This document shows, in pieces, positions 1 to 8,244 of a DNA stretch of 64,000 nucleotides. Position numbers and translations under genes: made by a program. The notes beneath the pieces are model-generated. The model was given only the letters and a program-made list of their open reading frames with translations, ran no database searches and had not been told where the DNA came from. Each line of letters opens with the position of its first letter. Position 1 is the first letter of the stretch. The stretch covers positions 1 to 64,000 of the IMG/VR virus record IMGVR_UViG_3300042319_001922. One strand, 5' to 3'. Source of the stretch: a virus.

Positions 1-2290
1 CCACGGTGTTGGCTTCAAGGCTAATAGCATCATCGCTGCCAATGTCCACGCTGTTTCCCGAAGCGTTGATCACGCCCGAGTTAGGCAATGTTAGCACACC
101 AGTGTTGCCAAAGGTCCAGGTCTTAGAATCATTTAGAGAATTTGCAACTATTTGTGCATCACCAATGCCGGCAGCAAGTTGAACATTTCCAGCCGGAGCA
201 TAAAATGCCGAAACATTGGCATCACTGCTGATAGAAAGATAATCAAAATTTATTCGACCAGCGGTTGGTAATGTCAGGGTGCCATCTACACCCCAGAGCC
301 AACTTTTCTGTTGTTGAGTACTACTACCGTCTCGATAGACAATGTCCAAGGTAGCACTGTTTGATGCTACATAGAAGTTTGAGTTAACGGCCGTGTTTGG
401 GGCCACGGTTACATTAGCGTTTACCCACATCAACTGTGAATATTGATCACTCTGCATAGTGATACTTTGACTAACTGGTGCTAGTATTACGCTATTAGGG
501 AATTGTGTAGTACCACCTGTGCCAAAGGTCCAAGTAGATGCGGCATTGGCTGTTATGGTCGCATTGCCATTGGCAGTGGCTATGTTGACATTTGAAGTGC
601 CATTGGCAATCCTTGATTGAACACCGCTACTGATACCAGTCAGCTGTGAACCATTACCAATAAAGTAATTGCCAGTGATGTTGCCTGTGGCACTGACGTT
701 GCCAGGAGCCGTTAATACACCAGTGTTGCCAAAGTTCCAGGTGCTTGATCCAGATCTTATTTCAACATTGGACTGTTGACTTTCGATATACAGGGGTGTG
801 CCATTGCCTGCATCAGCATTGCTGGGTATAAGAATAGTGGCACCCGGATCACTGCGATTGCCATACAAGGCCCAACTATCGTTGTTGGAGTTGAACAAGG
901 CTCCGCCCTGCCCTATCAATAGGTTACCCACGGTGATATAACCGCCCGATGTGGCAATGGTTTCGCCAGCAGCGGCTCCTGGTAATGTTAGAGTACCATT
1001 TGAGTCAAAGGTCCATTGATAGGTGCCATCCAGGCTACGCACCGTGACTTGACCGTCGCCGGTTATGCTTACGTCTGAGGCACTGGTCTGCACTATGCTG
1101 GCATTGGCCCAGGTTAAACTGCCACCGGTGATGCCTATGTTGCCGGCTGTGATGTTGCCCGTGGTTGAAATTGAGCTATTAGAATTGTTTTGTAGCACAG
1201 CATTGCCACCCACCGTAAGCACATTGCCTGCACCCAAACTGATAGGCACATTGTTCATAAAGATGGTGGCATTACTCACATACAAATCGTTCCATTGATT
1301 TGTGGCATTGCCCAAACTGTAAACAGCATTTCCTGCAGGAATGATATTGCCTGCCCAGCCCGATTCACCATAGGCCACAGCATTGGCGTTGCTGTAGGTT
1401 GCCGGTAATCCATTGGCAAATGCCAAGTTACCTAAAATAAAGCCACCTGAAATATTGCCAGTGGTTGAAATAGTGTTTGATCCAAACCCAGCCAACAATG
1501 TAACCACATTGGCGTTGCCATAACTTGATACAATGCCAGTTAGGAATGCGCCATTACCAATAAAGAATCCACCTGAGATATTAGCAGTGGTTGTGATATT
1601 GCCTGTGCCACTGATGGTATTGCTACCTAAATTGCCCAACAAAGTTGTGACATTGCTATTGCCATATGAACTTACAACGCCGGTTAGTTGACTACCATTG
1701 CCAAAGAAATATGGTGCTGTTATATTACCAGTTGCACTCAATCCAATATTTGTGGTCCACACATTGCCTGTAGAATTATATAATAATGTAGCAATATTAT
1801 CATTAGAACCAACTGTAACTCCCGAACCATTGGCTGCATTAGCAGTTGTTGCGGTATTGGCCAGTTGGATTGTGAGTGAATCTGTAACAATGTTACCAAC
1901 TTGTATGATGTTGCCTGCAACCGTTAAATTTCCCGAAACTGCAAAATCTCCAGCAACACCAAGTGTTTGGAATGTTGCTGTATTTGCGTACACAGTTCGA
2001 TACTGTAAATTAGCAGATCCTAGATCATAGGTGCGAGTTAATCGGGGAACCAGGGTATTATTGGTTTGAATTACCCCAACCCCGTTGGGACTCAGTATCA
2101 AATTACCATTTGTATCAATCACCCCAATGGTGTTGTTGGTTATTCTTACATTGGATCCTGCAGGGCCAGCCAACCAAATATTATCAAAATTATCATCAGT
2201 TTTGATGAATGCTGTGCGTAAGGGATCACCGGTGCCGTCATTGACCGATGCTCCATAATTTATTACTTGTTGTGTATTTCCAGTAGGCAT
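1..2290 (-). CDS. Tail-fibre-like virion protein, 3' end beyond the window
   Basis: An open frame runs from an ATG at 2290 to the window edge with no stop, giving at least 763 residues. The protein is low complexity, rich in Asn, Gly, Thr and Ser, and built from recurring units such as FFGNGSQLTGV, GNITGG and WTFGNTGVLTLP. An early segment, YDLGSANLQYRTVYANTATF, matches the layout of fibre and virion structural proteins of T4-like marine phages, which carry repeated YFxGNGSQL units. It is probably a trimeric beta-rich fibre or baseplate-associated protein involved in host contact. No receptor-binding or chaperone domain is visible because the C terminus is missing. A GTAAATAC element lies upstream and could be a late promoter. 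Confidence 0.75.
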   Translation of the reverse strand, partial: MPTGNTQQVINYGASVNDGTGDPLRTAFIKTDDNFDNIWLAGPAGSNVRITNNTIGVIDTNGNLILSPNGVGVIQTNNTLVPRLTRTYDLGSANLQYRTVYANTATFQTLGVAGDFAVSGNLTVAGNIIQVGNIVTDSLTIQLANTATTANAANGSGVTVGSNDNIATLLYNSTGNVWTTNIGLSATGNITAPYFFGNGSQLTGVVSSYGNSNVTTLLGNLGSNTISGTGNITTTANISGGFFIGNGAFLTGIVSSYGNANVVTLLAGFGSNTISTTGNISGGFILGNLAFANGLPATYSNANAVAYGESGWAGNIIPAGNAVYSLGNATNQWNDLYVSNATIFMNNVPISLGAGNVLTVGGNAVLQNNSNSSISTTGNITAGNIGITGGSLTWANASIVQTSASDVSITGDGQVTVRSLDGTYQWTFDSNGTLTLPGAAAGETIATSGGYITVGNLLIGQGGALFNSNNDSWALYGNRSDPGATILIPSNADAGNGTPLYIESQQSNVEIRSGSSTWNFGNTGVLTAPGNVSATGNITGNYFIGNGSQLTGISSGVQSRIANGTSNVNIATANGNATITANAASTWTFGTGGTTQFPNSVILAPVSQSITMQSDQYSQLMWVNANVTVAPNTAVNSNFYVASNSATLDIVYRDGSSTQQQKSWLWGVDGTLTLPTAGRINFDYLSISSDANVSAFYAPAGNVQLAAGIGDAQIVANSLNDSKTWTFGNTGVLTLPNSGVINASGNSVDIGSDDAISLEANTV

Positions 2291-2347
2291 TTAACTGTGT
2301 CCTTGTATTGTAGTATTTACCGGAAATGAACACAGTTGTGGTGCAGC

Positions 2348-2671
2348 CTATCCAGGATTAAAACTACTGCCGCAGCCGCAGGTGGTTTCTGCATTGGGAT
2401 TGTCTATGATAAAACTAGATCCCATGCTATTGTCCTGATACCGTATGGATGCACCACGCAGATAATTCATGCTCATTGAATCAACTAAAACTGCTACATC
2501 ATCAAAATCAAAGTCAAAATCGTCATCGTTTTTGACGTTGTCAAGAGTAAATCCATACTGCATGCCCGAGCAGCCGCCGCCCTGCACAAACACACGCAGT
2601 TTGGTACCCGGGGAATTTTCTTCGGCTAGGATGTCTCTAAGTTTAACTATTGCAGAGTTGTCTAAAATCAT
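2348..2671 (-). CDS. erpA: A-type iron-sulfur cluster carrier (ErpA/IscA/HesB family)
   Basis: This 107-residue protein has the A-type carrier signature: one cysteine at about residue 34 in GGGCSGMQYGF and a C-terminal CGCG pair (C98, C100) in ETTCGCGSSF. The family receives Fe-S clusters from IscU-type scaffolds and passes them to target apoproteins in the cytoplasm. Length and residue spacing are normal, so it looks functional. An AAGG ribosome site precedes the ATG. It lies between the fibre gene and a + strand aminotransferase-like gene. The window also encodes Fe-S clients (ferredoxin at 7918, radical SAM at 20302), so it may help mature them; that link is inference. ErpA versus IscA cannot be decided by eye. 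Confidence 0.88.
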   Translation of the reverse strand: MILDNSAIVKLRDILAEENSPGTKLRVFVQGGGCSGMQYGFTLDNVKNDDDFDFDFDDVAVLVDSMSMNYLRGASIRYQDNSMGSSFIIDNPNAETTCGCGSSFNPG

Positions 2672-2720
2672 TGTTGACCTTTGTGTTGTAGATAATTACT
2701 GTATATTTAACAAGGTTTAC

Positions 2721-3437
2721 ATGAAAGATATCAATTTTAGCGCCAGGCGAGACGATATTTCACAGTTATCGCAGTACGGCTTGCACTTTGATCAACCTTG
2801 GCAAGTGGTGGATTATTTTGAACAAGCTGTTGCTGATTTTTTTGGAGCCCCATATGCAGTTGCAACAGACTGTTGCACCCATGCACTGGAACTGTGTTTG
2901 TTGTTGACCCAGCAATCATCAATGGTGTATGTTCCGCGCAGAACCTACATGAGTGTGCCAATGATGCTGGACAAAATCAAGGTGCCCTACTGTTTGACTG
3001 ACCAAACCTGGGAGCAGTACTATTTCATCCAGGGAACCAATATTATAGATGCTGCCACCATGTGGCAAGCCAATTCCTACAAAGCAGGCACTCTCACCTG
3101 CATTAGTTTTCAATTTAAAAAACACATTCCCATTGGCCGCGGTGGGATGGTACTGCTAGACTCTCATGATGATTACTTAAAACTACAAAGAATGGTTCGA
3201 GATGGGCGAGATCGAGATCGTGTGCAAGACAAAGACAATGTTGTCGAACTTGGATATCATTACTACATGACTCCCGAAGATGCTGCCCGCGGCATACATC
3301 TAATGCGGCATCTTCAAGACACTGCCCCACGAATATGGGGCAGTTCTGAGTATCGAGATATAACTGAAATGGACTACTTTAAGTCAAAGACGTTGATTAC
3401 AAACGTCCCAGTCAATAATTTTCCAGATATTATTTAG
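2721..3437 (+). CDS. Short DegT/DnrJ/EryC1-like PLP aminotransferase
   Basis: The start chosen is ATG 2721; an earlier in-frame start would run antisense through the Fe-S carrier gene. The 238-residue protein has a small-molecule aminotransferase core: an early FFGAPYAVATDCCTHALELC segment that resembles the cofactor-phosphate-binding turn, IIDAATMW in the aspartate strand, and FKKHIPIGRGGMVLL, where a lysine would bind PLP. Sugar aminotransferases of the DegT/ArnB type make amino-sugars for surface glycans. Family members are usually about 370 residues, so the C-terminal domain is missing, and the protein may be a minimal or non-catalytic form. It is one of only five + strand genes, and its last 54 bases overlap the SOD gene tail to tail. 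Confidence 0.7.
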   Translation: MKDINFSARRDDISQLSQYGLHFDQPWQVVDYFEQAVADFFGAPYAVATDCCTHALELCLLLTQQSSMVYVPRRTYMSVPMMLDKIKVPYCLTDQTWEQYYFIQGTNIIDAATMWQANSYKAGTLTCISFQFKKHIPIGRGGMVLLDSHDDYLKLQRMVRDGRDRDRVQDKDNVVELGYHYYMTPEDAARGIHLMRHLQDTAPRIWGSSEYRDITEMDYFKSKTLITNVPVNNFPDII

Positions 3438-3932
3438 GTACTTTTCTTTGTCACTTTGATAGTCTAGAGCCCAGGCGTGTTCCCACCAGTCCACCAACAC
3501 ACAGATGTCAGTGCGTACAGCATGGTTGGCAATGGTCTTGATATCGCCCCCGGTGCTCAAGTACACCCAACCTGATCCTTGGATCTTCATAGCTGCCAGT
3601 TTGAACTGTTCTTGAAAATCTTCCCAGGTCTTGAACTTTTCTTCAATTAACTCAAGTACTGCGCCACGGGGACGGTTGGCACCTTTAGGAGCCCTAAGCT
3701 GAGGGAAGAACTTATTGTGTAAAAAACTGCCAGCACGATTAAAATCGGCATTGCCTTCTCCTGCGTTGTAGCGTTTGGCATAGCCTCGGGCCAGATGCTC
3801 AAAATGATAGTTGATGGTTTCTGCGCTCATCACGGGTTCAAGGTCCTTGACACCGTAGGGCAGTGGGGTTGTTTCTAACTTGGCCGGACGGGTGCTGGCT
3901 TCAACTAGATCAATGTGGTCTCGTATATACAT
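3384..3932 (-). CDS. sodB: Superoxide dismutase, Fe/Mn type
   Basis: The 182-residue protein converts superoxide to hydrogen peroxide and oxygen. The four metal ligands of the Fe/Mn SOD family are in order: H43 in INYHFEHL, H72 in GSFLHNKFF, and D148 and H152 in VDWWEHAW. The usual C-terminal LDYxxxKxxYLNN segment follows. The sequence lacks a signal peptide, so it should be cytoplasmic. It is the last gene of the operon read from the promoter at 6159-6187, directly after IF-1. A GATAAATA element sits just upstream of the ATG. With AhpC and AhpD elsewhere in the window it would form a superoxide-to-peroxide-to-water chain. Whether it uses Fe or Mn cannot be told by eye. Confidence 0.9.
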   Translation of the reverse strand: MYIRDHIDLVEASTRPAKLETTPLPYGVKDLEPVMSAETINYHFEHLARGYAKRYNAGEGNADFNRAGSFLHNKFFPQLRAPKGANRPRGAVLELIEEKFKTWEDFQEQFKLAAMKIQGSGWVYLSTGGDIKTIANHAVRTDICVLVDWWEHAWALDYQSDKEKYLNNIWKIIDWDVCNQRL

Positions 3933-3940
3933 GTAATTAT

Positions 3941-4159
3941 TTATCGACGACGAGTAATACGCCCGCGTGTGAGATCGTAGATGGAAAATTCAACCTCCAC
4001 ACGATCGCCCAGCAACACTTTGATGTTATTTTGTCGCATCTTTCCAGAAATAACTGCAATAATATTAGTATTCATGGAGTCTACTTCAACTCGAAACATT
4101 GTGTTTGGTAGAACTTCCGTTACTACCCCGTCTAGTCTAAAACCTTCTTCTTTTGCCAT
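3941..4159 (-). CDS. infA: Translation initiation factor IF-1
   Basis: This 72-residue protein is a single S1/OB-fold domain with the hallmark features of bacterial IF-1: start [36 protein letters not shown], and the ending [14 protein letters not shown]-1 binds the ribosomal A site on the 30S subunit and, with IF-2 and IF-3, sets initiator tRNA selection. Length is normal, with a couple of extra residues in the loop before ISGKMR. It lies eight bases upstream of the SOD gene and is preceded by an SH3-like protein. Host IF-1 is essential, so a phage copy may rebalance initiation towards phage messages. That purpose is inference. Confidence 0.92.
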   Translation of the reverse strand: MAKEEGFRLDGVVTEVLPNTMFRVEVDSMNTNIIAVISGKMRQNNIKVLLGDRVEVEFSIYDLTRGRITRRR

Positions 4160-4171
4160 AAGTGTTAGTAC

Positions 4172-4582
4172 TTAGTCAAACGCCAATTCTGCAGTGATCT
4201 TCTTCAATCGATCCATACGGAAACTACGCCAGGCCTGTGCTTCTAGGTCGTAGACTTTGATCACAGCAGGATCTGCCTCTTTGGGTTCTTTGCGTGGCTT
4301 TTTTGCAGACTCCAACACGATACCATCCACAGGTCCTGTAACGGGCTTTTTTGGTTGTGGTGGGATCAATTCCCAGTTTAGGGTACACTTCATGTCACGG
4401 TCAGTGCCATCTGCCTTGGTAAACTTTACAGTGATTTCTTGTTTGTTTAACAAACTCTTGACCCAGTCGCGCATGATGGTCTTGTTGACATCATCTGCTT
4501 CTTGATACTGTGTGCCAGGTGCTCCTTTGAGCAGACGCACAAGTTCTTGTTTATCCCACATATTCATTGTTGCTTTGTCCAT
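4172..4582 (-). CDS. SH3-like beta-barrel phage protein (DUF2693-like)
   Basis: The 136-residue protein has a central ITVKFTKADGTDRDMKCTLN segment and a C-terminal VYDLEAQAWRSFRMDRLKKI segment. This pair resembles phage proteins annotated as SH3 beta-barrel or DUF2693, whose function is unknown. A lysine- and proline-rich linker (roughly residues 75-103) separates the two. The N terminus, with WDKQELVRLLKGAP, looks helical. It ends 12 bases before the IF-1 gene and starts one base after the stop of the phosphoesterase gene, so it is part of the same operon. Confidence 0.6.
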   Translation of the reverse strand: MDKATMNMWDKQELVRLLKGAPGTQYQEADDVNKTIMRDWVKSLLNKQEITVKFTKADGTDRDMKCTLNWELIPPQPKKPVTGPVDGIVLESAKKPRKEPKEADPAVIKVYDLEAQAWRSFRMDRLKKITAELAFD

Positions 4583-4583
4583 T

Positions 4584-5429
4584 TTATACCTCTACAAGTT
4601 TAGGAGTCCACGAGTCAGCTCGTTTTTCATAATTGATGTATCCACGTGGATTACACACAACACGGGTTGATCCAACCATATAATCAAAATCTTCATGAGT
4701 ATGACCATGAGTCCACAATTTGATTTGTGGATGATCCATGATAAACTCGCTCAAGTCGCTGTGATAACCACCATTCATTATGGTTTCGTTGGCATAGGTA
4801 GGATGCACACTTTGAAAACTAGGACTATGATGCCCAACCACAACAAACTTTTGATCATACTTGCCTTCCATAACTGTGCGAATATAACCTAGGCTTTTGC
4901 GATGTGCAACTGCCACATGTGTAGGGCGCAGGGTAGTGTATCCAAGATCACTATTGCGAATGATTCTGAAATCATTCATCATGTCCGACATTGCATGCAG
5001 AGTTAACGGATCGCCCTTGTTCATGTCGGTCCACAATGTGCTACCAATAAAAGTAACATCATCAATGGTCTTGCAGTCGTTTTCCATGAAGTACACGTTG
5101 GGAAACTTTGCACACTCGTCACGCAGATATTGTAGCCCAGCAGGCCACTTGCTGTGATAAAACTCATGATTGCCTGCAATAAAAATCACATGAGGAAATT
5201 GAAAACTGCAACGTTTCAAAAAGTCCCGATATTGTTGTGCTTTGAGTTGTCGCGATCCCAGTGTTTTAATAACTTCCGGGGGATACGGGGTCATTGGTTC
5301 AGGGTGATCATGTAGATCCTGTGCCAGCATGATGTCGCCGCCAAGGATCAACACATCTACATTGTCTGTGTTTTTGATCATGCAATCACCAAACTCAAGG
5401 TGGAGATCGCTAGTGACGTAAATTTTCAT
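4584..5429 (-). CDS. Calcineurin-like metallophosphoesterase
   Basis: The protein of about 281 residues starts MKIYVTSDLHLEFGD and carries the five metallophosphoesterase motifs: SDLHLE, GGDIM, AGNHEFY, VVGHHSPS and THGHTHEDF, ending in VCNPRGY. These bind two divalent metals and hydrolyse phosphoesters; the substrate may be a nucleotide, RNA end or phosphoprotein. The ATG at 5429 was preferred to a TTG at 5447 because GAAAG lies at ribosome-site distance before the ATG. A second, distinct phosphoesterase is encoded at 49151 and a PlcP-like one at 35919. The final NPRGY shared with the 49151 protein suggests the same subfamily. Confidence 0.85.
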   Translation of the reverse strand: MKIYVTSDLHLEFGDCMIKNTDNVDVLILGGDIMLAQDLHDHPEPMTPYPPEVIKTLGSRQLKAQQYRDFLKRCSFQFPHVIFIAGNHEFYHSKWPAGLQYLRDECAKFPNVYFMENDCKTIDDVTFIGSTLWTDMNKGDPLTLHAMSDMMNDFRIIRNSDLGYTTLRPTHVAVAHRKSLGYIRTVMEGKYDQKFVVVGHHSPSFQSVHPTYANETIMNGGYHSDLSEFIMDHPQIKLWTHGHTHEDFDYMVGSTRVVCNPRGYINYEKRADSWTPKLVEV

Positions 5430-5457
5430 TGTGAGTTTTTCTTTCAAGTCTTGATTA

Positions 5458-5730
5458 TTAAATCACTTCCCAGCATTTGTTTTTGTAATCCCAATGCCGA
5501 GTATCGTAAAAGGTCAGTTCAATATCATATCCAAGCAGTCCCATCTCCAATACAAATCCAGCATGATCACACCTGATGCTGTGAGCCATTTTGAATTTTA
5601 TAACAGTATTGGTTTTCATGAATTGCAATTCCCAGCACTTGTGCTCAATTGGGGTAGATCCCGAAAAGCATTTTACACTGTCAAAGCGATTTGAGCACGG
5701 GTTAATCACAATAAAATCAATATTGATCAT
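5458..5730 (-). CDS. Hypothetical protein, 90 residues
   Basis: I do not recognise this protein. It starts MINIDFIVINP, contains no membrane segment and is predicted mostly beta, with several Cys and Trp residues (KCWELQF, KCWEVI at the end). Its start overlaps the stop of the upstream gene by four bases (5727-5730), which supports it being expressed as part of the operon. The gap to the phosphoesterase start is 28 bases. Confidence 0.6.
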   Translation of the reverse strand: MINIDFIVINPCSNRFDSVKCFSGSTPIEHKCWELQFMKTNTVIKFKMAHSIRCDHAGFVLEMGLLGYDIELTFYDTRHWDYKNKCWEVI

Positions 5731-6122
5731 CGACGCATTCTGCTAATGTCCACAGCTTGTTCATCTGAAAAAACTGGTACGGCATTGCTCTTGTGCATGG
5801 TTGCAATGCCCTTGACCTTGGTACCAGTGTAGACCTTGGGTGCTGACAAAGTTGCATTGCCGCCACCTGTGTCTCGGCTGGGAATATGGCTTGTGCCACG
5901 ACCTTCGGGAATTGACAAGCTGTAGTTGCCAGTCAAGGGCGGGGCAGACAATGCACGTCGACGTTTTTTCTCGTCAGCATCCACTTCCCATTTCTTTTGC
6001 AATTCTTTCCAGCTGGCATCAAGTTCTCGGGCCTTGCGGGCTTCTTCGGCGTTGCGAAACTTTACCTTGCCTCGCTTTTTACCGTTAAGGCTAAGACTGG
6101 GATGATGTAGGTGCATGCTCAT
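5727..6122 (-). CDS. Conserved phage protein with SAVPVF/DISRMRR C terminus
   Basis: This 131-residue protein starts MSMHLHHPSLSLNGKKRGK. It has a charged helical middle (ARKARELDASWKELQKKW) and ends GIATMHKSNAVPVFSDEQAV followed by DISRMRR. That C-terminal block recurs in hypothetical proteins of many tailed phages, but no function is known to me. It is the first gene after the promoter at 6159-6187, and probably leads the operon that ends with IF-1 and SOD. Confidence 0.75.
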   Translation of the reverse strand: MSMHLHHPSLSLNGKKRGKVKFRNAEEARKARELDASWKELQKKWEVDADEKKRRRALSAPPLTGNYSLSIPEGRGTSHIPSRDTGGGNATLSAPKVYTGTKVKGIATMHKSNAVPVFSDEQAVDISRMRR

Positions 6123-6158
6123 GTGTTTTGTAAGGTCAAGTTATCTTAAACATGTTAT

Positions 6159-6187
6159 ATTATAGCACGTCCGGAATTAATGGTCAA
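6159..6187 (-). promoter_or_regulatory. Sigma70-type promoter TTGACC-17-TATAAT
   Basis: On the minus strand TTGACC (6187-6182) and TATAAT (6164-6159) are separated by 17 bases, with GC just before the -10. It is the first member of a repeated promoter family in this window and reads into the gene at 6122 and the operon down to SOD. Confidence 0.8.
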
Positions 6188-6227
6188 CTGTGATCTGATC
6201 ACCAAGATGTTGCTAAAAAACAACATT

Positions 6228-6467
6228 TTATTCTAAATTTTTATTTTTTAAAACAGTATCCACACGAGCACGTCTAGCAGAACTTTTTTCAATAAATTGG
6301 TGAAATAGTTTGTCTGGGTATCTGCTCATCAGAAACGGAAAAACTGCATGAACCAAACTTACCAGACCCAGGAGGCACAAAAACCCACCAGCCCATAAAG
6401 CAAATTTAAAATGTTCAAGGTATGATTCCTCAACTTGCGATAAATGTGAGAAGTTAAACAATTTCAA
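6228..6467 (-). CDS. Small membrane protein resembling DUF6356
   Basis: The start is taken as TTG 6467, because AGAGGA lies seven bases before it inside the end of the upstream gene; an earlier ATG in this frame would overlap that gene by 113 bases. The 79-residue protein reads HLSQVEESYLEHFKFALWAG, then a hydrophobic stretch GGFLCLLGLVSLVHAVFPFL, then a basic tail. The pattern of E-SY-EH before a membrane helix ending in VHA-PF resembles the DUF6356 family of small bacterial membrane proteins of unknown function. The 14-base overlap implies translational coupling to the adenylating enzyme. Confidence 0.6.
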   Translation of the reverse strand: MKLFNFSHLSQVEESYLEHFKFALWAGGFLCLLGLVSLVHAVFPFLMSRYPDKLFHQFIEKSSARRARVDTVLKNKNLE

Positions 6468-7917
6468 CTGGCAGTCCTCTAAAGTAATGCAACAACACCG
6501 GCTGACTAGGTTTGATTCCTTGAACAACATCCTTGAACTCAATCTGAGCCATTTTGGAAAAAACACAATTTTTAAATTCAGCTGTTGACTTGAGTGCTTG
6601 ATTTAGATCGTTCAAGGTCAGGTCCAGTGTGGTGTCAAACACTGCAATATACAAAGCATTGACTTCAAAATCTGGCACTAGAGAAAATGCCGATGTGTTT
6701 AACCATTCTCGGGTCCACTTGTCAATTGCCGACACTTTTATTTTTTGTTGGTCAAATGTCAAACATGAGTTTCTACCTTCCCAAAAGAATACATCATTTG
6801 AAAATTTCACTATATCCCCAATGGTTCTCCATTCATGATCATTCTTGAATTTGGCCTTGAAAAAGTCCGGAAATATTTCCCAGTCAATCAAACCATTGAG
6901 TTTGGTAAATCTGTTGGGTGCATATTCGGCAATGTTGTTGAGTTGAGTTTTGCTGATGGCCAAGGTACCAAGTTCAGTACAACCAAAATTGTTGTACACA
7001 GCATCGGGGTGCTGTTTGTCAAAAATCAATTTCATTTCATGTTGGCTGGGCCCAACTGCTGTGATCAAACTGGTAGATGAGATATTGTAAGACTTGATGT
7101 TGGGATTGCCCAGTTCAGTTATAAACCGATAGGGAGTTAACCACTTGGATATTTTTCCTGTGACACATAAATCAAGACATTTTTCCATGAATCCAATCAC
7201 AGTTTCACTGGTCTTTTGAATGGTCCAATAGTGTTGATTGGTTGTGACAAACGCTGGAATTGCATAGTTCAAAAAGAGACTGCCATGATGCAGAGTCTTG
7301 TGATGCAGAACACGATCAGTGGCACGGAATTCAAATAGTTTGATATTTTCCTGAACCAATTCAATAGCTACTTTGTGTGTGGTTTTAACAATCTTGGGTT
7401 CTCCAGTGGTGCCACTAGTGTGCGTAACGCAACACACAGTATCATCAGTGATTGCACCATTCAATTGATAATCTACATCTGGATATAGGTCACATGTGAT
7501 TGGAAAAACTTCTTGATGAATTTTTCCATCCACGTATGCTGGATAACTCATCTTGGTTTCAAGTGCACTCACATGTGGAAGATCTATTAGAACTGAGTCA
7601 GCTAGTGGAGGTCCGATGATGACATCTATATGTTTGTAAAAATTCTTGAAGAGTGGATGAGTGACCACATTCAACGAAAAGTCATGCACTGAAATAATAG
7701 CGCCCAGTTCCCAGATGGCCTTGATTGCTGGCAGTATCACATCCAAGTTGTTGGACCAAATCAACACCACTTTGCCAACAGTGTTGCCGTTTAATTTGGT
7801 ATACAGTTCTTTTTTATAGAAATTCTTGTATGCTTGTATTTCACGGGGACTTAGTGTCTGCCCGTCAGGCAACACAATAGAACAATCTGACCTAATGTAA
7901 TCCACTAGATTGATCAT
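6454..7917 (-). CDS. ANL-superfamily adenylating enzyme (acyl-CoA synthetase-like)
   Basis: The 487-residue protein has the AMP-binding signature THTSGTTGEPKIVKTTHK at about residues 165-182, the acceptor motif NNFGCTELGT (A5) and the WRTIGDIVKF segment (A7) with its conserved aspartate. These enzymes activate a carboxylate with ATP to an acyl-AMP and pass it to CoA, a carrier protein or another acceptor. The small C-terminal domain is present but the usual catalytic lysine motif is not clear, so the second half-reaction is uncertain. The ATG follows the ferredoxin stop with no gap (TAAATG). Its neighbours are ferredoxin and NAD synthetase; no carrier protein or reductase is visible. The substrate cannot be named from sequence alone. 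Confidence 0.82.
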   Translation of the reverse strand: MINLVDYIRSDCSIVLPDGQTLSPREIQAYKNFYKKELYTKLNGNTVGKVVLIWSNNLDVILPAIKAIWELGAIISVHDFSLNVVTHPLFKNFYKHIDVIIGPPLADSVLIDLPHVSALETKMSYPAYVDGKIHQEVFPITCDLYPDVDYQLNGAITDDTVCCVTHTSGTTGEPKIVKTTHKVAIELVQENIKLFEFRATDRVLHHKTLHHGSLFLNYAIPAFVTTNQHYWTIQKTSETVIGFMEKCLDLCVTGKISKWLTPYRFITELGNPNIKSYNISSTSLITAVGPSQHEMKLIFDKQHPDAVYNNFGCTELGTLAISKTQLNNIAEYAPNRFTKLNGLIDWEIFPDFFKAKFKNDHEWRTIGDIVKFSNDVFFWEGRNSCLTFDQQKIKVSAIDKWTREWLNTSAFSLVPDFEVNALYIAVFDTTLDLTLNDLNQALKSTAEFKNCVFSKMAQIEFKDVVQGIKPSQPVLLHYFRGLPVEIV

Positions 7918-8244
7918 TTATTTCTCCGCCAGATGAAGTCGCTTGACAGAAACTTTGCTCCACTCATCGGCATCGGGCAAGGCCGATTTGCGTTTGGTTA
8001 TAGATGGCCACGTCGTGGATAATTCAGCATTGATTTTGACAAAATCCAATTGGTCGGCTGGCAGGTCTTCCTCGGCATAGATGGCAGATACTGGACACTC
8101 GGGTACGCATACCCCGCAGTCAATACACTCGTCTGGATTAATTGCTAGAAAATTTGAACCTTCTACAAAACAATCAACTGGGCATACATCAACACAATCG
8201 GTATACTTGCAACGAATACATGATTCAGTCACTACATAGGTCAT
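7918..8244 (-). CDS. fdxA: 7Fe-type ferredoxin (FdxA family)
   Basis: This 108-residue protein has the FdxA layout: [18 protein letters not shown] near the N terminus for a [3Fe-4S]/[4Fe-4S] pair, then [19 protein letters not shown], and the long C-terminal extension with [10 protein letters not shown] typical of the family. Such ferredoxins carry one electron at low potential in the cytoplasm. The ATG overlaps the NAD synthetase stop (ATGA at 8241-8244), so the two are translationally coupled. It could supply electrons to a phage or host enzyme, such as the radical SAM protein or a reductase linked to the adenylating enzyme. That partner is unknown. Confidence 0.92.
   Translation of the reverse strand: MTYVVTESCIRCKYTDCVDVCPVDCFVEGSNFLAINPDECIDCGVCVPECPVSAIYAEEDLPADQLDFVKINAELSTTWPSITKRKSALPDADEWSKVSVKRLHLAEK

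Noticed and set aside
6468-6566. Longer start for the DUF6356-like gene
   Set aside because: It would overlap the adenylating enzyme by over 110 bases; TTG 6467 with AGAGGA fits better.
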